The notes under the pieces were generated by a model. It saw nothing but the letters and a program-made list of their open reading frames with translations. It was not told where the DNA came from and searched no databases. Source: Proteiniphilum sp. (GTDB taxonomy: Bacteria > Bacteroidota > Bacteroidia > Bacteroidales > Dysgonomonadaceae). Taken from it: DNA of 5,584 bases. This document shows, in pieces, positions 1-5,584 of this stretch. The position numbers and the translations under genes were made by a program. The stretch spans positions 1-5,584 of the forward strand of contig JAISZV010000110.1 in assembly GCA_031284475.1 (NCBI GenBank), read 5' to 3'. The stretch's first letter is position 1; every line of letters begins with the position of its first letter.

Positions 1-1157
1 ACTCTACCCCAGTCTACGAGCAGTTGAGCTACGGAGGAGATAACCGCCCGATTGCCGCCATTTCAACGTATCACTCTCCAGATGACCGTCTTTTGCGTGA
101 AGTTTTAAGGCTTTATCCACAGTCGGAAAACAAAGAAACCGGCTTGTTCAAGTCGGCTTATCCTTCCCGCTTCGAGCCTGATATGGGAACCTGGTCTATG
201 GGATGGATACAAACGCTACTCGATTATTACCTGATGCGGGGCGATTCGGCTTTTGTCTTGCAGTTTACCGGTAACATAGAAGGGGTATTGCGATTTTATG
301 AGCGCCATCTCGACGAACGTACCGGATTGATTGGCGCAGTAAAAAATAAAAACTTTATCGACTGGAGGATTACGACAGGAAGTTTAATACGCCCTGATGA
401 AAATGGCGAAATAAAACAGTCGGCCCTGCTCTCCCTTTATTATGCCCATACCCTCGACTGCGCCTCCAGGCTTTATCGTGAAACAGGGCTGGCAAGCCGT
501 TCGGCGCATTGGGAAGAGCTTTCCGGAAAAATAAAGGCGGCAGTTTATGCCAACTGCCGAGACGAACAAAAACAACTCTTCCGCGATTATGCCGGTAAGG
601 AGATTTTCTCGCAGCATACCAATATTATGGCCATTTTATGCGATTTGGTATCGCCACCGGAACAAACTAAGTTGCTGCACCGTATTTTACATTATGAAGG
701 TTTTGAAGAGATGGCCAGTTCCTACTTCTCCTTTTTTCTGTTTAAAGCAATGGAAAAGACCGGAAACGAACACCTTTATTTGGATAATCTGGATTTTTGG
801 TATAATTTTATCGACCGGGGGCATACAACTTGCGGCGAAACCGGATTTGCTACACACGACCGGTCCGATTGCCATGCATGGAGCGCCCATCCGGCCTACT
901 ATCTGTTGAGATCAGTGTGCGGGATAAAACCTGCCGGTACCGGTTTTAAAACAGTAAAGATTGAACCGCATCTGGGTGAACTCAAAACATTGAAAGCCGA
1001 TATGCCCCACCCTGCCGGCCGTATTAAAGTGGAGTACCAACTCACGAAAAAGGGATTGCAAACCCGTATTGTTTTGCCTCAGGGCATGTCGGGTTCATTC
1101 AGATTTAAAGGAGCTGAAAAAATATTGACCGAAGGAGAGAACAGGTTTATTTTGTGA
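1..1157 (+). CDS. GH78-type alpha-L-rhamnosidase, C-terminal part (5' truncated)
   Basis: The gene is cut by the left window edge. The frame is open from base 3, giving 384 residues before TGA at 1155-1157, so a TTG at 24 is internal and not a start. Family enzymes hydrolyse terminal alpha-L-rhamnose from glycans by an inverting mechanism in an (alpha/alpha)6 barrel. The first visible residues, STPVYEQLSYGGDNR, match the GH78 segment usually written CPxYEQLQYxGDTR; its Glu (bases 18-20) corresponds to the proposed general acid. A second Glu, in HTTCGE (codon at 837-839), fits the general base, and it is followed by the family-like SDCHAWSAHP (about residues 288-297 of the visible part). The last 75 or so residues look like the usual C-terminal beta-sandwich. 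The N-terminal beta domains and any signal peptide lie outside the window. The DUF4886 and GH5-like genes follow on the same strand. GH78 assignment is from motif recall; activity on rhamnose is inferred from family. Confidence 0.85.
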   Translation, partial: STPVYEQLSYGGDNRPIAAISTYHSPDDRLLREVLRLYPQSENKETGLFKSAYPSRFEPDMGTWSMGWIQTLLDYYLMRGDSAFVLQFTGNIEGVLRFYERHLDERTGLIGAVKNKNFIDWRITTGSLIRPDENGEIKQSALLSLYYAHTLDCASRLYRETGLASRSAHWEELSGKIKAAVYANCRDEQKQLFRDYAGKEIFSQHTNIMAILCDLVSPPEQTKLLHRILHYEGFEEMASSYFSFFLFKAMEKTGNEHLYLDNLDFWYNFIDRGHTTCGETGFATHDRSDCHAWSAHPAYYLLRSVCGIKPAGTGFKTVKIEPHLGELKTLKADMPHPAGRIKVEYQLTKKGLQTRIVLPQGMSGSFRFKGAEKILTEGENRFIL

Positions 1158-1263
1158 CAAAAAACTTTTAAGCAGCATACCTGAGCGCAATCGTCCGGTT
1201 ACTGAAAAAGTGGGGAATGTAGCTGAAAACAGAAGATTAAGAACAACTAAATAATATCGCACA

Positions 1264-2223
1264 ATGAACAAACTTTTATTAAAAATCTCAATTGTAATCT
1301 GCCTGTTGGGTGTATTCCCCTATTTTACATGGGGACAGCAAGCAGTTTCCGTTACCAATTTCAAGAACAACCCCTTACCGAAAAATCCCACTTCGTTAAA
1401 AATACTGGGAATAGGTAATAGTTTTACGGACGACGGAATGCAATACCTGCCCGACCTGCTGAAATACGCAGGTATAGACAATGTAACGCTGGGAAGATTA
1501 GTACGGGGGGGATGTTCCCTTGAAAAACATCATCAGATATATACGTCGGGAGAAGCCGGCTATCCCCGCTATGAGAAGTCGTACCCGGGAAAAAATGCAT
1601 GGGAAAACGTAAAAGACTCATGCGGATTTGTAGAAGCGGTTATTGATGAAGCCTGGGATGTGATCGTGATTCAACAGGTATCGGAACTTGCAGGAGTGTA
1701 CGGAACTTTTCAGCCTTACCTGAATGAACTGACGGATGCGATAATAACCAACTGTCCCAATGCAGGCGTCACTTTGGCCTGGCAAATGACCTGGGCTTAC
1801 GGCCGCGATTTCGACCATAAAAAAGTGGATTATTACCGCCGTGACCAGGATATCATGTTCCATGCCATTATAAATACGGTGAAAACCCTGGTTGCCGAAA
1901 CCGGTATCGACGTAATTATACCATCGGCCACAGCAGTCCGGAATGTGCGTAATACCGCTTTGAACAATCCGCCGCTCGATCTGACCCGCGACGGGTATCA
2001 CATAGACCTGGGCGCAGGGCGTTACCTGTTGGCCTGCACCTGGTTTCAGACTCTAATTGCTCCCTGTTTCAACACCTCGGTTACAGGCAACTCATTCAGG
2101 GTGGACAACGGAAATATTCCCGTGACGGACAATAACTTCGAGATACTTCAAAAAGCTGCCGTCTATGCCGTCAGCAGGCGTTTTGAAATATCGCCGCTAC
2201 CTCCGGCCGCCGACGGGTTGTAA
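1264..2223 (+). CDS. Secreted DUF4886 SGNH-hydrolase-like protein (possible carbohydrate esterase)
   Basis: A complete 319-residue protein. The ATG at 1264 gives a typical signal peptide: MNKLLLK, then a hydrophobic stretch to about residue 22 and a likely cleavage site near TWGQQ (22-26), so it should be exported to the periplasm or surface. The mature part begins a Rossmann-like SGNH fold: LKILGIGNSFTDDGMQYLP (45-63) is the DUF4886 block I, with Ser53 as candidate nucleophile. WDVIVIQQ (131-138) fits the core strand, and DGYHIDLGAGRYLLA (243-257) supplies Asp243 and His246 as the rest of a catalytic triad. Members are common in Bacteroidota, often beside glycoside hydrolases, but their substrates are largely uncharacterised. 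Its place between a GH78-type and a GH5-type gene suggests removal of acyl groups from the same glycan, which is inference. It begins 106 bases after the rhamnosidase stop, with no clear promoter in the gap. Confidence 0.87.
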   Translation: MNKLLLKISIVICLLGVFPYFTWGQQAVSVTNFKNNPLPKNPTSLKILGIGNSFTDDGMQYLPDLLKYAGIDNVTLGRLVRGGCSLEKHHQIYTSGEAGYPRYEKSYPGKNAWENVKDSCGFVEAVIDEAWDVIVIQQVSELAGVYGTFQPYLNELTDAIITNCPNAGVTLAWQMTWAYGRDFDHKKVDYYRRDQDIMFHAIINTVKTLVAETGIDVIIPSATAVRNVRNTALNNPPLDLTRDGYHIDLGAGRYLLACTWFQTLIAPCFNTSVTGNSFRVDNGNIPVTDNNFEILQKAAVYAVSRRFEISPLPPAADGL

Positions 2224-2348
2224 TTCATAACATCTCCCGATAATATGAAAATAACATTTCTAACATGGGGTCTCAATAATACGTGACAGGACGGATAGAG
2301 GTCAAAAAAAAATAGAATAACAAACACTGCAAACAAAAAATTAAACCA

Positions 2349-3452
2349 ATGAAAAGACGTGATTTTATTAAAACAATGAGTGTTGCCTCGGCGATTACGC
2401 TTCCGGGAGTCGGCAATCGCTTAGTATCCGCCCCGTATTCGTTACCGGATACCAATCACAGCGATCAGTCGCTTCCTCTTTGGAAAGGATTTAATTTGCT
2501 TAATAAGTTTAATCCGGGAAATCAGTCCGCATTTAATGAAAAGGAGTTTGAAATAATTGCCGACTGGGGATTCAATTTTGTACGGATACCCTTATCATAC
2601 TGGTGTTGGAGCAGTGAAGATGACTGGTATAGCGTGGATGAGAAAGTTCTGAAAGAGATTGATGAAGCGGTTGATCTGGCACGCCGGTACAACTTGCATA
2701 TCAACCTCAATTTTCATCGTGTGCCGGGTTATTGCATCAACAATCCGAGACCGCTGCCCACCAACCTCTTTGAAGATGAAGAACCGTTAAAGGCATGTCA
2801 GTTTCATTGGAAACTGTTTGCCGAACGCTACAAAGGAATACCGAGTTCACTGTTGAGTTTTAATCTGATCAATGAAGCGCCGTCTGTGGAAGATGAAAAG
2901 TACGACCGTGTAGCCCGCCGTCTGATCTCAACGATCAGGGAGGCCGATCCTGCCCGTTTGATCATTGTAGACGGTAAAGATGTGGGACGCACCCCATTGA
3001 TGACAATCACAGACGTTCCAAATATCATCCAGAGCGGAAGAGGGTATGACCCCATGCTTATCTCCCACTTCAGGGCGGCATGGCCGGGAGTAAAGGCCTT
3101 AATGGATTTCCCCGAAGATGAATTATCCTGGCCGTTAAAAATGAACGGGGAAATAACCGATAAACAATCGGTCTATCGGGCCTCCGTAGCTCCTTGGCGC
3201 CCTTGGGTGGAACAGGGAGGGAAAGTACATATCGGCGAAATGGGATGCTATAACAAAACCCCTCACAAAATAGCTATGGCCTGGCTGGAGGACGTATTTG
3301 CACTGTTCGGGGAACAAGGCTGGGGATGGTCGCTGTGGAACCTGCAAGGCGATTTCGGCGTACTGAACAGCGGGCGCAAAGATGTAAAATATGAGAACTA
3401 CAAAGGCTTTCTGCTCGATAGGGAGATGCTCGAATTGCTGAAACGAAGTTAA
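2349..3452 (+). CDS. GH5-type glycoside hydrolase (endo-glycanase) with twin-arginine-like leader
   Basis: A complete 367-residue protein with a (beta/alpha)8-barrel glycosidase layout. The ATG at 2349 gives MKRRDFIKTMSVASAITLPG, a twin-arginine-like leader (RRDFIK) that suggests folded export by Tat. GH5 (clan GH-A, retaining) landmarks appear in order: WKGFNLLNKF (45-54), FNFVRIPLSYW (75-85) with the conserved Arg79, NFHRVPG (121-127) with His123, NLINEAP (172-178) with Glu176 as acid/base, LISHF (237-241) with His240, HIGEMG (294-299) with Glu297 as nucleophile, and GWSLWNL (326-332) with Trp330 near the -1 subsite. Both catalytic Glu residues are present, so the enzyme should be active. 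GH5 covers beta-1,4-glucanases, mannanases, xyloglucanases and others; I cannot assign a subfamily or substrate. It starts 125 bases after the DUF4886 gene, probably in the same transcription unit, and a hairpin lies 91 bases past its stop. Confidence 0.88.
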   Translation: MKRRDFIKTMSVASAITLPGVGNRLVSAPYSLPDTNHSDQSLPLWKGFNLLNKFNPGNQSAFNEKEFEIIADWGFNFVRIPLSYWCWSSEDDWYSVDEKVLKEIDEAVDLARRYNLHINLNFHRVPGYCINNPRPLPTNLFEDEEPLKACQFHWKLFAERYKGIPSSLLSFNLINEAPSVEDEKYDRVARRLISTIREADPARLIIVDGKDVGRTPLMTITDVPNIIQSGRGYDPMLISHFRAAWPGVKALMDFPEDELSWPLKMNGEITDKQSVYRASVAPWRPWVEQGGKVHIGEMGCYNKTPHKIAMAWLEDVFALFGEQGWGWSLWNLQGDFGVLNSGRKDVKYENYKGFLLDREMLELLKRS

Positions 3453-3542
3453 GAGGCAAATATCCAATAACGCAGCAATATGCCAATGGTGATAAATAAT
3501 TCAAAATGATATGAAACCGGATACTCCGCCAGGCTTTTACTC

Positions 3543-3569
3543 CCGCTTGTGAATAAAGTTTACAGGCGG
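3543..3569 (+). terminator. Hairpin downstream of the GH5-type gene, possible terminator
   Basis: Arms CCGCTTGTGAA (3543-3553) and TTTACAGGCGG (3559-3569) pair over 11 bp, with two G-T wobbles and a five-base loop TAAAG. It starts 91 bases after the GH5-type stop and ends 63 bases before the next ATG. No T-run follows, so it is not a textbook intrinsic terminator; it could end transcription, protect an mRNA 3' end, or be a regulatory structure of the next gene. The pairing is seen directly; the role is inferred. Confidence 0.45.
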
Positions 3570-3578
3570 TAGAAACGT

Positions 3579-3589
3579 GGTTATTAACC
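3579..3589. promoter_or_regulatory. Perfect 11-base palindrome GGTTA-T-TAACC, operator-like
   Basis: GGTTA and TAACC are exact inverted repeats around one T, 43 bases before the start of the HU-like/DUF4469 gene. A weak Bacteroidetes -7-like element (TAGAGTTG, 3603-3610; consensus TAnnTTTG) lies just downstream, without a good -33 element at the usual distance. The placement would suit an operator or part of the promoter, but arms this short can occur by chance. Confidence 0.25.
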
Positions 3590-3632
3590 TGAAATGATCT
3601 TATAGAGTTGTAATAATTTAAAATTTTATATT

Positions 3633-4367
3633 ATGGCGAAAGTAATTGAATATATCTGGAAAATATGGCTGCGCCCGAACTTTTTGACGCAGGATGTGGA
3701 AAACGACTACACAGGCGAGGTTTCCACAATGGGGAACACGGTGCGCAACGAAGATATTGCGAGCCGCATCGTCAAGGAACGCTCCGAGTTGCGCTACGAA
3801 ACAATTCTGGCAATACTCAACGAGCGCGACAGTATTGTTCTCGAATCGGTACTCGGAGGCTCGTCCGTACAGGACGGCGTGGTGCATATCGCGCCGAGCG
3901 TAACAGGCTTGTGGACAGGCTCGGAACGGACGGTTGACCCCGCGCGGCAAAAACCGTCCGTCAGCATTTCGCCCACAGCCGCACTGCGCGACGGACTCTC
4001 GAATGTGAAACTCGAAATACTCGGTTTGAAAGACAGCGGAGCATACATCGGACTTGTGACCGACGCCGCCACGAAATCGGTAGACGGACACGTCACTCCC
4101 GGCGGAATTATAGTTATCTCCGGCGACAAACTGCGCATCGCTCCGGCTGACGACCCCGAAATGGGCCTTTTCTTTGTAGATGAAGGCGGTGGAAAGACGG
4201 CTGTAACGCAGATTTCGCAGAACGACCCGAAACGGATTACTGCGCTCGTTCCTCCGTTGCCGGCGGGAACCTATACGCTGCAAGTCATAACGCGCTTCTC
4301 GAACGGCTACAAGCTGTTAAAGGCAGCGCGCGCCATTGTTTACGACACGCCGCTGATTGTTGAATGA
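3633..4367 (+). CDS. HU/IHF-like DNA-binding domain protein with C-terminal DUF4469 (Ig-like) domain
   Basis: A complete 244-residue protein with no signal peptide, so probably cytoplasmic. The N-terminal half (about 1-105) fits the Bacteroidota-type HU/IHF-like domain: WLRPNFLTQDVENDYTGEV (12-30), a basic-acidic helical stretch IASRIVKERSELRYETI (42-58), and a beta-rich VVHIAPSVTGLW (83-94). The C-terminal half (about 108-244) fits DUF4469: SVSISPTAALRDGLSNVKLEI (109-129, cited in part), ISGDKLRIA (162-170), NDPKRITALVPPLPAGTYTLQV (197-218, cited in part) and a basic FSNGYKLLKAAR (222-233). Relatives are widespread in Bacteroidales; they are presumed to bind DNA, but their biological role is not established as far as I know. 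Start chosen at ATG 3633 because it includes the whole conserved N-terminus; the leader is very AT-rich with no Shine-Dalgarno. It stands alone between two hairpins and precedes a 23-bp repeat array. A long antisense frame covers it but lacks support. Confidence 0.85.
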   Translation: MAKVIEYIWKIWLRPNFLTQDVENDYTGEVSTMGNTVRNEDIASRIVKERSELRYETILAILNERDSIVLESVLGGSSVQDGVVHIAPSVTGLWTGSERTVDPARQKPSVSISPTAALRDGLSNVKLEILGLKDSGAYIGLVTDAATKSVDGHVTPGGIIVISGDKLRIAPADDPEMGLFFVDEGGGKTAVTQISQNDPKRITALVPPLPAGTYTLQVITRFSNGYKLLKAARAIVYDTPLIVE

Positions 4368-4393
4368 CGCCCTGCCCGGACTTGAATAAAAGA

Positions 4394-4424
4394 TAACGCT
4401 GCGCCGAGCCTCGACGCAGCGTTA
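4394..4424 (+). terminator. Strong 10-bp hairpin after the HU-like gene, likely terminator
   Basis: TAACGCTGCG (4394-4403) and CGCAGCGTTA (4415-4424) are perfect inverted repeats around an 11-base gap, with a possible further CGA/TCG pairing inside the loop. It begins 27 bases after the HU-like stop. There is no long T-run, only TTT at 4427-4429, so termination is inferred from position and stem strength. The right arm is shared with the first unit of the 23-bp array. Confidence 0.6.
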
Positions 4425-4684
4425 CGTTTAACCTCGACGCAAGGCTGCGTTTAACCTCGACGCAAGGCGACGTTTAACCTCAACGCAAGGCTGCGTTTAG
4501 CCTCGACGCAAGGCGACGTTTAACCTCGACGCAAGGCGACGTTTAATCTCGATGCAAGGCGACGTTTAACCTCGACGCAAGGCTGCGTTTAATCTCAACG
4601 CAAGGCTGCGTTTAACCTCTATACAAGACTGTATATAACCTCTATACAAGGCGGCATATAACCTCTACCTAAGGCGACGTTTTA
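4409..4684. repeat. Tandem array of twelve 23-bp hairpin-forming repeats
   Basis: Twelve consecutive 23-bp units without spacers start at 4409, 4432, 4455, 4478, 4501, 4524, 4547, 4570, 4593, 4616, 4639 and 4662. The common unit reads CCTC, arm GACGCA, loop AGGC, arm TGCGTT, then TAA. Two forms occur: A, with TGCGTT as the second arm (units 2, 4, 8, 9, and a rewritten version in 10), and B, with GACGTT there (3, 5, 6, 7, 12, and a rewritten version in 11). Unit 1 is diverged and overlaps the upstream hairpin; units 10-12 are the most diverged, so the array decays at both ends. Form A folds into a 6-bp stem with a tetraloop. Units 4 and 9 (AACGCA) and 10 (TATACA with TGTATA) keep pairing despite sequence change. 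Function is unknown; it could be a protein-binding array, an RNA structure or a variable-number repeat. Confidence 0.95.
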
Positions 4685-4708
4685 CCGGCAAAAAACAAGG
4701 TGAGATTT

Positions 4709-4740
4709 TTTCATGGAGGAATAATTTTACGCTAACTTTG
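4709..4740 (+). promoter_or_regulatory. Bacteroidetes-type promoter of the GH123-like lipoprotein gene
   Basis: TAACTTTG (4733-4740) matches the phylum's -7 consensus TAnnTTTG exactly. TTTC (4709-4712), one base from the -33 consensus TTTG, sits 20 bases upstream, within the usual 19-21 spacing. Transcription would begin a few bases after 4740, giving a leader of about 40 bases. The promoter starts 24 bases after the last 23-bp repeat. Confidence 0.75.
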
Positions 4741-4774
4741 CGGCCGGAACAATAATAAAGACAAATACATGAAT

Positions 4775-4780
4775 AAAGGA
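4775..4780 (+). promoter_or_regulatory. Shine-Dalgarno-like AAAGGA before the GH123-like gene
   Basis: AAAGGA lies seven bases before ATG 4788 in an otherwise A-rich leader. It supports this start over the upstream ATG at 4769, whose frame closes after four codons. Clear Shine-Dalgarno sequences are not the rule in this phylum, so the match may be partly chance. Confidence 0.45.
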
Positions 4781-4787
4781 TAAAACA

Positions 4788-5584
4788 ATGCACAGAATTT
4801 TATTTTGCACAGTTATTATTTTCCTGTTTACAGGATGTTATGCTGCCGGACGTCCCGACGGCGAAAGTCAGTATCAGCCGTTTGCGCCCGACGGCATACC
4901 GTTTGTTGTTGCCGGTTCGACGTGGGAACCGGACGGATTCGGCAATCACCGGGTAGTCGTTTCAGACGGCGATTCGGTGGAAGCCGTAAAAGTTGTCCTG
5001 CCCTGGCGACGTCCGGACATGCGACCGGAAACCAAACGTGTTCATGTGACCGCCGCCTCCGGTCAAACGGTGAAAGACGTCGCCATCCTTGACTTTTCGG
5101 TGGAAAAAGGCGTGATTGCTTTCCGTCCGGAAGCAGGTGCAGGCGTTTATCATATATATTACCTTCCCTACAAGTTTCGCAAAGGTTATGACGACGCCCG
5201 CTATGGCGAGCCGTGGAACGATTATCTGTCGCCGGAATCTACCGCCGGACAGGCATGGGAGGAAACGGTGAAGAACCATCTTTCCGCTCTGCCCGAAGCC
5301 GTGCCGGAACGGTTTGAGGCGCGTTCGCGATTCGACTTTTTTACGCCGATGGGATTAATCGCCACGAAAGAAGAAGTGCAAGCGCTGAAAGCCGGTTCGA
5401 CGGACGATTTTCTCGTGTTTCCCGAAGACCGCGCCTTTCCCATACGGCTGACTGTCATTCCGGCGCGCTGGGCGCCCGGGGCATCCCGAATGTTCGAAGG
5501 TCATGCCTTGCCCAATGAATACTACACGTGGCAACTCGGCGTATGGGCGGCGCGGAAGACGTTGGAGCAGGTGCGTTTGACCTT
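4788..5584 (+). CDS. Lipoprotein, GH123-like (DUF6067) glycoside hydrolase, N-terminal part (3' truncated)
   Basis: An open frame runs from ATG 4788 to the window end, 265 full codons with no stop; the rest of the gene lies outside. The start MHRILFCTVIIFLFTGC is a type II signal peptide with Cys17 as the likely lipidated residue (FTGC, a slightly unusual lipobox), so the product should be anchored in the outer or inner membrane. The following region resembles the N-terminal beta domain of Bacteroidota proteins annotated as GH123-like/DUF6067: NHRVVV (52-57), VVLPWRRPDMRPETKRV (68-84), GVYHIYYLPYKF (119-130), FDFFTPMGLIATKEEVQAL (184-202), FPEDRAFPIRLT (213-224) and NEYYTWQLGVWAA (247-259). 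GH123 members include N-acetyl-beta-galactosaminidases; the catalytic barrel is not in view, so activity is unproven. A strong promoter and AAAGGA site precede it. Codons are rich in G and C at third positions, like the HU-like gene. Family call is from recalled motifs. Confidence 0.72.
   Translation, partial: MHRILFCTVIIFLFTGCYAAGRPDGESQYQPFAPDGIPFVVAGSTWEPDGFGNHRVVVSDGDSVEAVKVVLPWRRPDMRPETKRVHVTAASGQTVKDVAILDFSVEKGVIAFRPEAGAGVYHIYYLPYKFRKGYDDARYGEPWNDYLSPESTAGQAWEETVKNHLSALPEAVPERFEARSRFDFFTPMGLIATKEEVQALKAGSTDDFLVFPEDRAFPIRLTVIPARWAPGASRMFEGHALPNEYYTWQLGVWAARKTLEQVRLT

Larger units (their letters stand above)
4368..4787. other. 420-base non-coding region between the HU-like gene and the GH123-like gene
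   Basis: No credible gene is present. In order it holds a strong hairpin just after the HU-like stop, a twelve-unit 23-bp tandem array, a short A-rich spacer, a Bacteroidetes-type promoter and an A-rich leader. Since 23 is not a multiple of three, the array would shift frame at every unit, which argues against coding. A four-codon frame (ATG at 4769 to TAA at 4783) sits in the leader of the last gene. Confidence 0.8.

Noticed and set aside
24..26. TTG as a start codon for the rhamnosidase
   Set aside because: The frame is open to the window edge and the residues before it (TPVYEQ) belong to the conserved catalytic segment, so the true start lies upstream.
547..909. 120-residue plus-strand frame inside the rhamnosidase
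   Set aside because: It overlaps the GH78-type reading frame, which carries the conserved motifs; the product has no family features.
3618..4283. 221-residue frame on the minus strand
   Set aside because: It mirrors the well-supported HU-like/DUF4469 gene; its length reflects GC-rich codon use, and the protein has no recognisable family features.
4409..4684. CRISPR array
   Set aside because: The 23-bp units abut with no unique spacers, and no cas genes are in view.
4769..4783. Four-codon upstream frame (MNKG) in the leader of the last gene
   Set aside because: It is too short to judge and expected by chance in an A-rich leader; a regulatory role would need conservation evidence.
4805..5092. 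95-residue frame on the plus strand
   Set aside because: It lies out of frame inside the lipoprotein gene that starts at 4788, and its Arg/Cys-rich product looks like a shadow translation.
4962..5458. Minus-strand frames of 105 and 78 residues
   Set aside because: Both are antisense to the GH123-like gene, whose forward product has a lipoprotein signal and family motifs; neither antisense product is recognisable.

Overview
The window reads as part of a genome from the phylum Bacteroidota, most likely order Bacteroidales. The evidence is a DUF4886 SGNH-like protein, an HU-like/DUF4469 protein of a type typical of this phylum, AT-rich leaders with mostly weak Shine-Dalgarno sequences, and a promoter of the Bacteroidetes type (TAACTTTG at the -7 position) before the last gene. 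All five genes are on the + strand. No tRNA, rRNA, CRISPR array, transposase or integrase was seen.

Left part (1-3452): three carbohydrate-active genes in a row. They are the C-terminal part of a GH78-type alpha-L-rhamnosidase (truncated by the window edge), a secreted DUF4886 SGNH-hydrolase-like protein that may be an esterase, and a GH5-type endo-glycanase with a twin-arginine-like leader. Gaps of 106 and 125 bases hold no convincing promoter or terminator, so they may form one operon. Together they look like a piece of a glycan-utilisation locus acting on a rhamnose-containing, possibly acylated polysaccharide. No SusC/SusD pair is in view, so the substrate cannot be fixed.

Middle (3453-4367): a 180-base gap with an 11-bp hairpin and a small perfect palindrome, then a complete two-domain protein with an N-terminal HU/IHF-like DNA-binding domain and a C-terminal DUF4469 Ig-like domain. 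By eye, this gene and the one after the repeats are richer in G+C than much of the left part.

Right part (4368-5584): a 420-base non-coding stretch holding a strong hairpin, twelve head-to-tail 23-bp repeats and a promoter, followed by the start of a lipoprotein gene that runs off the window. That gene resembles the N-terminal region of GH123-like (DUF6067) glycoside hydrolases.

The most unusual signal is the 23-bp array. Many units can fold into a short hairpin, and the stem sequence changes in a paired, compensatory way between units, so structure seems to be conserved while sequence drifts. The array lies between a DNA-binding-protein gene and a promoter.
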